6,940 bases of DNA, taken from NCBI GenBank assembly GCA_017513365.1, contig JAFXFY010000227.1, forward strand, positions 1-6,940, read 5' to 3'. The position numbers were made by a program, and so were the translations under genes. Positions 1 through 5,737 of this stretch are shown here, piece after piece; position 1 is the stretch's first letter; each line of letters opens with the position of its first letter. Source of the DNA: Alphaproteobacteria bacterium. Lineage in GTDB: Bacteria > Pseudomonadota > Alphaproteobacteria > CAAHEQ01 > UBA3637. The notes under the pieces are model-generated. The model searched no databases. It saw only the letters and a list, made by a program, of their open reading frames with translations, and had not been told where the DNA came from.

Positions 1-362
1 AAGATGGGCGGTTAGCTTTGACAGATAAACAGGCAAATTCGTTTGTCAGTGATGTTTGGTTAAAACGAAATGGACAAAATCCGATAACAGATGAAATACC
101 GACCATATCGGATAAGTTTGTTATAATTCGGGGCAAAAAAGTGGCGTTCAGCTCGTTATCTTGTGCGGATGCCGACTTAAGTATTTTGTTGACATATGAA
201 ATGGGCGATTGCCCTGAACCCGTCATAAAATTAAAGGATTTGTGGGATAATAAAACGCATGCCGTATTTATCACGGATGACAAAATTGAGGTCCGGCATT
301 TGATAAATTATCTTGAAGACAGACCGTGGCATTACTTTTTACTTGCGCAGTTAAAAAAATAG
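1..362 (+). CDS. ComEC/Rec2-family DNA-uptake protein, C-terminal end (5' partial)
   Basis: The frame is open to the left edge with no stop, so this is the tail of a longer gene; the TTG at 18 is inside the frame and is probably not a start. The visible 119 residues begin Asp-Gly-Arg-Leu-Ala-Leu, followed about 13 residues later by Val-Trp-Leu-Lys-Arg-Asn-Gly, then a short beta-rich stretch (FVIIRGKKVAFSS), a cysteine-containing CADADLSILL segment, and an ending with DRPWH. This order matches the end of the metallo-beta-lactamase-like domain of alphaproteobacterial ComEC/Rec2 proteins (DGRL, then W...DG, a cysteine segment, a conserved 'H A' strand, and R-P-W near the end). ComEC is the inner-membrane channel that brings single-stranded DNA into the cell. 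The membrane part lies outside the window. The assignment rests on remembered family patterns, so it is probable, not certain. It appears to head the operon with the next three genes, with a 19-nt gap to the ankyrin gene. Confidence 0.62.
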   Translation, partial: DGRLALTDKQANSFVSDVWLKRNGQNPITDEIPTISDKFVIIRGKKVAFSSLSCADADLSILLTYEMGDCPEPVIKLKDLWDNKTHAVFITDDKIEVRHLINYLEDRPWHYFLLAQLKK

Positions 363-371
363 GATTATATT

Positions 372-377
372 GAGGGA
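372..377 (+). promoter_or_regulatory. Ribosome binding site that sets the ankyrin gene start
   Basis: GAGGGA lies 4 nt before the ATG at 382. It overlaps the in-frame TTG at 370, so that TTG cannot be the start it would otherwise appear to be. Confidence 0.7.
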
Positions 378-381
378 CAAG

Positions 382-1101
382 ATGAATATAGATATATTAC
401 TACAAGGCACAGATTGGGGCGTTATGCATTTTAAATTTATTGCATACCTGATTCTGTTTTATACCGCATTGGCGATTGTTTCTGCCGTGTACGCTTTTTT
501 ATTGTTTTCTGATTGGCTAAAGCATAAATGTTTGATAAGTTATGTTCAAAGTGATTCTATGGAAGGGGTTGAACGTGTCCTAAAAACGGGTGTGGATGTG
601 AATGAAAAGAATGTCTTTGGTAAAACACCTTTGATGGGAGTTGTGCGTTATGCCAAAGATGTTCAGATATTAGAACAAATTTTGGGACAAGCCGATTTGA
701 ATGCGGTAGATGAAAGCGGTAATACACCGTTGATGGTGGCTGCTCAATACAATACGAATGAACAAATTATTCAAAAATTGATTTATGAAGGGGCAAATAT
801 CCATTCATTGAACTATTCCGGTCGTAGTGCTTTGATGTTGGCGGCGGCTCATAATACCAATACGGCCATTGTGGATATGTTGATTAATGCGGGTAGTCGG
901 TTAAATGCAACGGATGCCGAAGGAAAAACAGCCTTAATGATGGCGGCTCAAACTAATCCAAATCCTCAGGTTGTTGAGGTGTTATTAATGCGTGGAGCCG
1001 ATAAAACAAAGCGGTGTAGCGGTGGACGTACGGCTTACGACTATGCGCACGAAAATGTGGAATTGTATCAAACTCAGGCTTATATGTCTTTAGAGGTTTA
1101 A
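382..1101 (+). CDS. Membrane-anchored ankyrin-repeat protein
   Basis: The protein has 239 residues from the ATG that follows the GAGGGA site. Residues 17-42 form one strongly hydrophobic segment, a likely transmembrane anchor, followed by Lys/His (KHK, 47-49). Ankyrin repeats follow at about 50-79 (degenerate first unit), 80-112, 113-146, 147-180 and 181-214, with a C-terminal cap at 215-239. The units start G-x-(T/S)-(P/A)-L-M and carry the AA-x-x-N-x-N insert seen in some bacterial ankyrin proteins, giving 33-34 residue repeats. By the positive-inside rule the lysines after the segment suggest cytoplasmic repeats, with the short N-terminus outside; this is inference. Ankyrin repeats bind protein partners and no partner can be named. 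The gene stops 1 nt before the lipoprotein ATG, so the two are almost certainly co-transcribed. Ankyrin proteins are often called host effectors, but the anchor and the housekeeping operon point rather to a resident inner-membrane protein. Confidence 0.88.
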   Translation: MNIDILLQGTDWGVMHFKFIAYLILFYTALAIVSAVYAFLLFSDWLKHKCLISYVQSDSMEGVERVLKTGVDVNEKNVFGKTPLMGVVRYAKDVQILEQILGQADLNAVDESGNTPLMVAAQYNTNEQIIQKLIYEGANIHSLNYSGRSALMLAAAHNTNTAIVDMLINAGSRLNATDAEGKTALMMAAQTNPNPQVVEVLLMRGADKTKRCSGGRTAYDYAHENVELYQTQAYMSLEV

Positions 1102-1102
1102 T

Positions 1103-1387
1103 ATGAAACGTTTAATAATTGTATTAGGCCTCATCGGTATTTTAACCGGTTGTTCTTTTAGGCCTCGGTCTTTTGAAGGTGTATCCCACGCTCAACCTCA
1201 AACTGTGGCCTCGTTGGTTGGGCAAACACGGGCCGATATACATGCTCACTTTGGGACACCGATTCTCAGCCGAACAGAAAAAAACAAGACGCTTTGGTCA
1301 TATCAAGCTTCTTCTTGTGCTTTATTAGTTTACTTTGATGAAACGGGTATTTGTCGTCATGCTGAAACACGTGGCAAGTGCCAATAA
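1103..1387 (+). CDS. Small outer-membrane-type lipoprotein, conserved in alphaproteobacteria
   Basis: The protein has 94 residues. MKRL plus a hydrophobic stretch at 4-14 is followed by the lipobox L-T-G-C (14-17), so it should be cut and lipidated at Cys17; Ser18 at +2 does not retain it in the inner membrane, which favours the outer membrane by the usual Lol rule. The mature part holds V-x-x-L-V-G-Q-T-R-A-D-I (35-46), H-F-G-T-P (49-53), L-W-S-Y (64-67), Cys72, then Cys84-Arg-His-Ala-Glu (84-88) and Cys93. The 'Gly-x-Pro ... Leu-Trp-x-Tyr ... Cys ... Arg-His-x-Glu' order recalls a widespread small alphaproteobacterial protein and resembles the compact SmpA/BamE fold; membership in BamE itself is not shown. 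The start has TAGAGG 6 nt upstream. The three cysteines in the mature part may form a disulphide in the periplasm. The cellular role is unknown. Confidence 0.82.
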   Translation: MKRLIIVLGLIGILTGCSFRPRSFEGVSHAQPQTVASLVGQTRADIHAHFGTPILSRTEKNKTLWSYQASSCALLVYFDETGICRHAETRGKCQ

Positions 1388-1392
1388 AAAAT

Positions 1393-1398
1393 AGGTGG
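1393..1398 (+). promoter_or_regulatory. Ribosome binding site that sets the hisS start
   Basis: AGGTGG lies 5 nt before the ATG at 1404. The in-frame GTG at 1395 is inside this site and is therefore rejected as the start. Confidence 0.7.
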
Positions 1399-1403
1399 AT
1401 AAA

Positions 1404-2759
1404 ATGAAAAAGAAAATAACTCCCAAAATTATGCCCGGTTTTATGGAATTATTACCGGCAAAACAATTGGTTTTTGAACGAATGAAACAAATTGTTCAAG
1501 AGGCTTATGAATCTTATGGGTTTGTACCATTGGATACGCCGATATTGGAACTCAGCGAGGTATTGTTGGCTAAAGCCGGTGGTGAAACGGAAAAGCAAAT
1601 TTATCGTTTTACAAAAGGTGATACCGATATTAGTATGCGTTTTGATTTAACGGTGCCGTTTTCCAGATTTGTGGCCAAAAACCAAAATGATTTGGCTTTT
1701 CCTTTCAGACGGTATTGTATTGGTAAGGTTTATCGTGGGGAAAGACCTCAAAAGGGGCGTTTTCGTGAGTTTTATCAAGCCGATATTGATATTATCGGCA
1801 GTGAAAAACTGTCTGTTGTTTATGATGCGGAAATTCCATCCATTATGTATCAAGTGCTGACAAAATTGGGATTAAAAAGATTTCATATTCGTATGAATAA
1901 CCGTAAATTGTTGCGTGGTTTTTATCAATCTTTGGGATTGGAAGAACAATCAGCCGATATTTTACGCCTTGTGGATAAAATAGATAAAATCGGATCGGAA
2001 AATGTGCGTTTAGGATTGTTGGATTTAAAAGTTCCCGAAACGGCGTGTCAGCAAATTTTATCCTTTGTTGAAATTGGAGGAACGGTTGATGAAGTATTGG
2101 CTCAGTTAGCTGATTTAGGGATAGAAAACGAATCGTTTAAAACAGGTTGTGAAGAGCTGAAAACGGTGTCAGATGCTTTGACAGCTTTGGGTGTGCCGCA
2201 AACCCACTATAAAATTGATTTAAAAATCACACGAGGGTTGGATTATTATACCGGCACGGTTTATGAAACAACGGTAGATGATTATCCGACATGGGGAGCT
2301 ATTTGCTCAGGCGGACGGTATGATAATTTGGCCGAAAATTATACGGACAGAAAGCTGCCAGGTATCGGTATGAGTATTGGTTTGACTCGTTTGTTTGATT
2401 TATTGGATGATGCCGGTTTGATTTATACAAATGGACAAACGCCGACAGATGTATTGGTTTTGCCGATGGGGGATGGGGTGGCTTATCCATTGATGGTTGC
2501 TAAAACGTTGCGTGAAGCTGGTATCAAGACGGAAGTCTATTTCGGGGACGTAAAATTTAAAAACAAAATGGTTTACGCTAATAAAACGGGCGTGCCGTAT
2601 GTCGTGATTTTAGGTGAAGATGAGGAAAAATCCAAAGTTGTTTCTTTTAAAAATATGACAACCGGCGAACAAGAAACTGTTCCTCTGTCAGAGGTGGCAA
2701 AACGTTTAAACGACTGTTTATCGGCTCGGCCTGTTTCCCCCGTTATTACTCAAGTATAA
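1404..2759 (+). CDS. hisS: Histidyl-tRNA synthetase
   Basis: The protein has 451 residues, a normal length for the family. It charges tRNA-His with histidine in the cytoplasm using ATP. Class II features are clear: an N-terminal P-G-F-x-E-L-L-P segment (11-18), TPILE (45-49) in motif 1, R-F-D-L-T-V-P (79-85), motif 2 with Y-R-G-E-R-P-Q-K-G-R-F-R-E-F-Y-Q (110-125), the histidine-specific R-G-L-D-Y-Y-T-G (277-284), and motif 3 G-I-G-M-S-I-G-L-T-R-L (320-330), whose Arg329 is the class II arginine. The C-terminal anticodon-binding domain covers about 350-445. The N-terminus lacks the usual R-G-x-x-D of common proteobacterial HisRS, and R-F-D-L-T-V-P replaces the common R-P-E-G-T pattern. It is the last gene of the left operon, starts 16 nt after the lipoprotein stop, and is followed by a strong terminator. 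Confidence 0.97.
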   Translation: MKKKITPKIMPGFMELLPAKQLVFERMKQIVQEAYESYGFVPLDTPILELSEVLLAKAGGETEKQIYRFTKGDTDISMRFDLTVPFSRFVAKNQNDLAFPFRRYCIGKVYRGERPQKGRFREFYQADIDIIGSEKLSVVYDAEIPSIMYQVLTKLGLKRFHIRMNNRKLLRGFYQSLGLEEQSADILRLVDKIDKIGSENVRLGLLDLKVPETACQQILSFVEIGGTVDEVLAQLADLGIENESFKTGCEELKTVSDALTALGVPQTHYKIDLKITRGLDYYTGTVYETTVDDYPTWGAICSGGRYDNLAENYTDRKLPGIGMSIGLTRLFDLLDDAGLIYTNGQTPTDVLVLPMGDGVAYPLMVAKTLREAGIKTEVYFGDVKFKNKMVYANKTGVPYVVILGEDEEKSKVVSFKNMTTGEQETVPLSEVAKRLNDCLSARPVSPVITQV

Positions 2760-2780
2760 TAAACAGATCGTTTTAACGAA

Positions 2781-2817
2781 AAAGCCTTAATCTTTTTAAG
2801 ATTAAGGCTTTTTTTAT
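2781..2817. terminator. Bidirectional rho-independent terminator after hisS
   Basis: A perfect inverted repeat (arms 2781-2794 and 2798-2811, loop TTT) includes the core GCCTTAATCT / AGATTAAGGC. A T run follows on the + strand (2809-2815), and an A run precedes it (2779-2783), which is a T run for - strand transcripts. It can end both the hisS operon and the opposing gene that stops at 2832. Confidence 0.92.
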
Positions 2818-2831
2818 GTATATATTTTTTG

Positions 2832-3365
2832 TTATCTGCCAGAATAACGCCCAATGTTTGGTATTGCCATAGTTGGTTCACTGGTTTTGGGGGTACTTTG
2901 TTGTGCCTTTTTCAAAGTACTGCTTAACGATGAGTTATTTTTTAATTCTGTTTTGATAACATCTACTTCATTGGCCATTTGTTCTTTTGAAAAAACATAA
3001 CCGGATTTACTTTGCAGAGCCTTTATATCATTTTGAATAGCAGTTTCTTTTTCTTTTTTAGAAGATAGGTAATCCACCAAAGTTAATATTCCAAATGTTA
3101 GAGCGCCCGATACTAGTCCGTCAAAAACAGGAAGCTGTGCTGAAAGTGCGTAGGTGATAATAGGAGCCAGATTAGCGAATGCCAGTTTTTCTGTAAGAGA
3201 TAAATTATTTGTTTCTCTGTCTTTTGTTAAAATGTTGCGAATTTCATCCCGAACGATTTCTCTTTTTTCTGAGGCAGGTAATTGATCAAACCCCGGCATA
3301 TCAATTGATCTTTTGGGCGGTTCAGGTAATTTTGTAAAATTATCATGGTTGTCGTTTTCGCTCAT
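2832..3365 (-). CDS. Hypothetical protein with central hydrophobic segment
   Basis: The protein has 177 residues and I do not recognise its family. The start is placed at the ATG at 3365-3363 because GGAGG (3375-3371) lies 5 nt upstream of it; the ATG at 3377 overlaps that site. The N-terminal 50 residues are charged and polar, with M-P-G-F-D-x-L-P (23-30) followed by a likely helix (EKREIVRDEIRNIL). Residues 61-100 are hydrophobic (for example LAPIITYALSAQLP, then VSGALTFGILTLV), enough for one or two membrane passes. Residues 101-155 are rich in Lys, Glu, Gln and Ser and look helical, possibly coiled coil. The tail is low-complexity Ser/Thr/Pro and ends I-P-N-I-G-R-Y-S-G-R. It has its own promoter and a shared terminator, so it is a single-gene unit. 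A membrane-associated or secreted accessory protein is possible; function is unknown. Confidence 0.8.
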   Translation of the reverse strand: MSENDNHDNFTKLPEPPKRSIDMPGFDQLPASEKREIVRDEIRNILTKDRETNNLSLTEKLAFANLAPIITYALSAQLPVFDGLVSGALTFGILTLVDYLSSKKEKETAIQNDIKALQSKSGYVFSKEQMANEVDVIKTELKNNSSLSSTLKKAQQSTPKTSEPTMAIPNIGRYSGR

Positions 3366-3370
3366 CATAT

Positions 3371-3375
3371 CCTCC
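3371..3375 (-). promoter_or_regulatory. Ribosome binding site embedded in a decoy ATG
   Basis: GGAGG shares its first base with the upstream ATG at 3377-3375. The SD is 2 nt from one downstream ATG (3368) and 5 nt from the next (3365). The second has the normal spacing and is taken as the start. Confidence 0.65.
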
Positions 3376-3403
3376 ATTTCATTGCCAATTAACCTATACT
3401 CTT

Positions 3404-3432
3404 ATTATAGCATGAAATTAAAAAAAAGTAAA
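3404..3432 (-). promoter_or_regulatory. Promoter of the 177-residue protein gene
   Basis: On the - strand TTTACT (3432-3427), a 17-nt spacer and a perfect TATAAT (3409-3404), with TG one base before the -10 (extended -10). The predicted transcript starts near 3397 and has a leader of about 32 nt. The spacer is T-rich. Confidence 0.75.
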
Positions 3433-3565
3433 AACATTTTTAAAAGTATTTGATTAATTTGTGTTTTTTTATATGGAATTTTGAGAGGTATATAGTATTA
3501 AAACATGGATTTTACAATACGTATCTACTTATTAAATTATCAGTCTTACCCAAGAATAATAAAGA

Positions 3566-3606
3566 TAGGTAAATTAAAAGCGTTAGCTTTGATAACTAAC
3601 GCTTTT
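3566..3606 (-). terminator. Terminator of the fic-like gene, overlapping its stop codon
   Basis: Arms 3576-3586 and 3596-3606 pair without mismatch (AAAAGCGTTAG / CTAACGCTTTT) around a 9-nt loop. Read on the - strand the first arm is formed by the last codons Lys-Arg-stop (AAG CGT TAG) and the hairpin is followed by TTTTAATTT. The hairpin therefore starts inside the coding sequence. Confidence 0.82.
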
Positions 3607-4636
3607 GTTGTAATTTACTTTTGAATACTTCTAAAGAAATCGGGTCTTTTTTACGAGGTAATTCATTTAATCGTTTAATAGATTTTTCCATTGTATGTTT
3701 TAATCGGCTTAACATAAATGTTTCATATTTTTCAGGATTTCCTGTTTTTTTCAGCTCAACCATCACATCAATATACTCTTTTTGATCTTTGGGCGAAATT
3801 AAAATAGGCGGATATCCTCCTTGAATTAAGTAATAATTGGCGAGTAATCTGGATGTGCGTTTGTTTGTATCAATAAACGGTTGAATGAAGATTGTATTAT
3901 AATGCACATCTAATGCTTTTTTGATTGCGGTTTTGGGGGAGGTATCTTTATTATTCGCTAATGCCACCAACAAAGAGGTCATGCGAGGACGAATTGTTGC
4001 CGGATTTTGTACAGCAATACCTAGGTCATACATTTGCACGCCGACCCGTCTATAGTCATTTTTATGTTCGGGTTCAATCCCGTCCATTAAAGTTGATGCC
4101 GTTTGAATGACAATATCATGGGTTAAGTTCGGTTCCGTATGGGCATATGTTAAAATATCGGTAAAGGCTTGTTCAAAATTGGCATTTTGTTTTCGCCATA
4201 ATTTGATGAAGTGCGCATCTGTGTCATGGCTATCCGCTGTTTTGTTTTGCTCTAGGGCAATAGAGGTATGCGTATTTTCGGCGACCATCCATTTCCAAAA
4301 ATCAAATTCCATTAATGTATTAATAAGTTTTGTTTGGTAAACAGAGTGTAAAGCATCAATATCTGTATATAATTGCTGAATGGTTGAAGACGGATTATCG
4401 GTAGTTGCTGGATAGTAAGGAGGCGTATTATCTGTGGCGACTGATGATTGAGGACGTGTTTTGGCAATTTCGGCCGCTTGTTTTTGTTCCAATACTTTTT
4501 TTTCAGCTTTACTTTTTTCTTGCCAAGTTGACAGAACCAGTTTACGTTCTGTGGCGGTTAATTCATTTTTATGGTCGTGCATATATTTTTTAATTTCATC
4601 TGCCGACATAGCATTAATTATATCTGAAACAGCCAT
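3596..4636 (-). CDS. Fic-fold protein with degenerate catalytic motif
   Basis: The protein has 346 residues. The start is the ATG at 4636 because GGAGAG lies 5 nt before it; the ATG at 4648 overlaps that site. Residues 1-57 are charged and helical (possible coiled coil at 28-57), followed by a Thr/Pro/Ser-rich linker (60-85). A Fic domain covers about 86-315. Fic enzymes normally move AMP from ATP to a target hydroxyl using the motif HPFx(D/E)GNGRxxR. Here the motif reads Q-P-F-I-D-T-N-K-R-T-S-R (252-263): the catalytic His is Gln252, and the two loop glycines are Thr257 and Lys259, while Phe254, Asp256, Asn258, Arg260 and Arg263 remain. The following LLANYYLIQGGYPPI is typical of the family. 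S-I-A-L-E (125-129) resembles the autoinhibitory (S/T)xxxE(G/N) motif, as in class II Fic proteins, but with Gln130 after the Glu. The protein may be inactive as an AMP transferase or may do another reaction. Tail: KLQQKR. No antitoxin gene is visible beside it. Confidence 0.9.
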   Translation of the reverse strand: MAVSDIINAMSADEIKKYMHDHKNELTATERKLVLSTWQEKSKAEKKVLEQKQAAEIAKTRPQSSVATDNTPPYYPATTDNPSSTIQQLYTDIDALHSVYQTKLINTLMEFDFWKWMVAENTHTSIALEQNKTADSHDTDAHFIKLWRKQNANFEQAFTDILTYAHTEPNLTHDIVIQTASTLMDGIEPEHKNDYRRVGVQMYDLGIAVQNPATIRPRMTSLLVALANNKDTSPKTAIKKALDVHYNTIFIQPFIDTNKRTSRLLANYYLIQGGYPPILISPKDQKEYIDVMVELKKTGNPEKYETFMLSRLKHTMEKSIKRLNELPRKKDPISLEVFKSKLQQKR

Positions 4637-4640
4637 TTTA

Positions 4641-4646
4641 CTCTCC
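4641..4646 (-). promoter_or_regulatory. Ribosome binding site that sets the fic-like start
   Basis: GGAGAG on the - strand lies 5 nt before the ATG at 4636 and overlaps the upstream in-frame ATG (4648-4646), the same arrangement as in the neighbouring accessory gene. Confidence 0.65.
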
Positions 4647-4668
4647 ATCTTATAACATAATATTCTTT

Positions 4669-4698
4669 ATTATATCACATTATTAAAAAAAATGCAAA
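4669..4698 (-). promoter_or_regulatory. Proximal promoter of the fic-like gene
   Basis: A perfect TATAAT (4674-4669) is preceded by TGA, an extended -10. The -35 is weak: TTTGCA with an 18-nt spacer or TTGCAT with 17 nt. The predicted start is near 4662, giving a leader of about 26 nt. Confidence 0.68.
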
Positions 4699-4780
4699 TA
4701 TTTTTTTAAAAATAATTGACAAAACAATTTTGCGCTTGGGAAAATAGCAAGATAATAATTTTTTTTGTTGAAAAAAAGTG

Positions 4781-4809
4781 AGAATAATGAGGTGTGTCTT
4801 GATTGTCAA
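4781..4809 (-). promoter_or_regulatory. Possible distal promoter upstream of the fic-like gene
   Basis: On the - strand a consensus TTGACA (4809-4804) is followed after 17 nt by TATTCT (4786-4781; 4 of 6 consensus bases). If used, its transcript would start near 4774 and give the fic-like gene a leader of roughly 138 nt, or a separate small RNA. In DNA this AT-rich such matches also arise by chance. Confidence 0.35.
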
Positions 4810-4852
4810 AAAAAAGCAATATGTTTGATATGATTTCTTATCGCATCTCCTG

Positions 4853-4898
4853 ACAAACAAAAATACCCCTTAATTTCTTAAGAGATATTTTTGCTTGT
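4853..4898 (-). terminator. Terminator of the rplU-rpmA operon
   Basis: On the - strand RNA the core stem (4893-4878 with 4873-4858) closes on a GAAA tetraloop and pairs fully if two G-U wobbles are allowed; on the + strand those two positions are A-C mismatches. It is followed by a T-rich stretch (TATTTTTGTTTG), part of which is in the stem. The asymmetry fits a leftward terminator for rpmA. Confidence 0.75.
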
Positions 4899-4956
4899 TT
4901 TACTTAAAAAACAAAAAGGAAGCTAAATTTTTAACAGCGTAATAACCTGACTACGA

Positions 4957-5223
4957 TTAGTTAGAACCTGTTAATGCTTTCACGCACGCATAAATGCGGT
5001 CTTTGAAAGAACGTTTGAAAACAACCACACCGTCTGCTTTAGCAAACAACGTATGATCTTTTCCCATACCTACATTTTCACCGGCACGGTAAACTGTACC
5101 ACGTTGACGGACAATGATATTGCCGGCAATAACGGATTGACCACCGGATTTTTTTAAACCTAATCTTCTACCTTCTGAGTCGCGACCGTTTCTGGTACTA
5201 CCGCCTGCTTTCTTATGTGCCAT
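4957..5223 (-). CDS. rpmA: 50S ribosomal protein L27
   Basis: The protein has 88 residues, normal for bacterial L27. It opens M-A-H-K-K-A-G-G-S-T-R-N-G-R-D-S, the flexible N-terminus that reaches toward the peptidyl-transferase centre, without the cleavable extension found in Firmicutes. R-L-G-L-K (20-24), G-N-I-I-V-R-Q-R-G-T (34-43) and H-T-L-F-A (57-61) are family hallmarks. AAGGAGA lies about 8 nt before the start. It follows rplU by 17 nt and is co-transcribed with it; no obgE follows, unlike in many bacteria, and the operon stops at the hairpin about 60 nt on. Confidence 0.98.
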   Translation of the reverse strand: MAHKKAGGSTRNGRDSEGRRLGLKKSGGQSVIAGNIIVRQRGTVYRAGENVGMGKDHTLFAKADGVVVFKRSFKDRIYACVKALTGSN

Positions 5224-5240
5224 TTGATATTCTCCTTATA

Positions 5241-5540
5241 TTAAGCGTTAATATCCGTGATGCGAATCACAGTTAAATCTTGTTTATGACCTTGTTTTCT
5301 TTTATAACCGTGACGACGGATTTTTTTGAAAACGATAACTTTTTCACCGCGGGTTTGTTTCACAATTTCACCAGCCACAGATGCACCGGCCACCAAAGGA
5401 GCACCGACTTTATCACCGGCCATTAAAACTTCATCAAAAGACACTTTTGTGCCGGCTTCACCCGGAATTGTTTCCGTAATGATGATAGAATCTTTTTGAA
5501 CTTTGTATTGTTTTCCGCCTGTTTTAATTACTGCAAACAT
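5241..5540 (-). CDS. rplU: 50S ribosomal protein L21
   Basis: The protein has 99 residues, slightly short but within the family range. M-F-A-V-I-K-T-G-G-K-Q-Y-K-V (1-14) is the L21 signature start; F-D-E-V-L (35-39) and the basic K-K-I-R-R-H-G-Y-K-R-K-Q-G-H-K-Q block (72-87), which contacts 23S rRNA, confirm it. It is a large-subunit component and the first gene of the two-gene operon with rpmA. AAGGA lies about 9 nt before the ATG, and a near-consensus promoter lies about 40 nt upstream, as expected for a strongly expressed ribosomal gene. Confidence 0.98.
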   Translation of the reverse strand: MFAVIKTGGKQYKVQKDSIIITETIPGEAGTKVSFDEVLMAGDKVGAPLVAGASVAGEIVKQTRGEKVIVFKKIRRHGYKRKQGHKQDLTVIRITDINA

Positions 5541-5577
5541 TGTTTAATTCCTTTATTTTTCCCAAAATAGGATTGCA

Positions 5578-5606
5578 TTTATACACTAATTTTTAACGAA
5601 TGTCAA
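5578..5606 (-). promoter_or_regulatory. Promoter of the rplU-rpmA operon
   Basis: Consensus TTGACA (5606-5601), 17-nt spacer and TATAAA (5583-5578) on the - strand. The predicted start is near 5571, about 30 nt before the rplU ATG. Confidence 0.85.
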
Positions 5607-5708
5607 CAACAAAATTGTTTTTATTCATTATTTTTTACAACTCACACCAACAGAACCCATATTTTTCAAAGTGTTCCATCGTTGTAAGATCAAGCTGTTG
5701 CTTTTTAC

Positions 5709-5737
5709 TGGACATTACCACAAAAATTTTCTATTGT
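5709..5737 (+). promoter_or_regulatory. Promoter of the DUF502 gene
   Basis: TGGACA (5709-5714), 17-nt spacer and TATTGT (5732-5737). The predicted start is near 5744, leaving a leader of about 24 nt that contains the ribosome binding site. It diverges from the rplU promoter about 100 nt away. Confidence 0.6.

Larger units (their letters stand above)
4637..4956. other. AT-rich intergenic region between fic-like gene and rpmA
   Basis: This 320-nt stretch holds no gene I can support. It contains, from left to right, the fic-like leader and proximal promoter, a run of A/T-rich DNA with a + strand TTGACA at 4716 that lacks a matching -10, a second possible - strand promoter (4781-4809), and the rpmA terminator (4853-4898). 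Short open frames here are low-complexity Lys/Phe/Ile translations with no credible ribosome binding site. Confidence 0.6.

Noticed and set aside
18..20. TTG as the start of a separate 114-residue protein
   Set aside because: The frame is open to position 1 and the six residues before the TTG fit the ComEC tail (DGRLA), so the gene is cut by the window edge.
1647..2490. Short frames on both strands inside hisS
   Set aside because: They overlap well-conserved hisS motifs in other frames and have no features of their own.
3505..3624. 39-residue + strand frame (MDFTIRIYLL...) between the two accessory genes
   Set aside because: The only purine-rich site is 16 nt away, and the frame crosses the fic-like terminator and runs antisense into that gene.
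3596..4636. Fic toxin-antitoxin pair with the 177-residue protein as antitoxin
   Set aside because: The neighbour has its own promoter, lies 230 nt beyond a terminator, lacks the SxxxEGN motif of Fic antitoxins, and the Fic protein already carries an internal inhibitory-like motif.
3925..4655. Several + strand frames opposite the fic-like gene
   Set aside because: They are antisense shadows of a gene with clear family motifs, and have no binding sites.
4716..4746. + strand promoter from the TTGACA at 4716
   Set aside because: No acceptable -10 lies 16-18 nt downstream, and no + strand gene follows.
4675..4860. 61-residue - strand frame (MFVRRCDKK...)
   Set aside because: It begins inside the rpmA terminator region, is Phe/Lys/Ile-rich as expected for AT-rich noncoding DNA, and spans the possible distal promoter.
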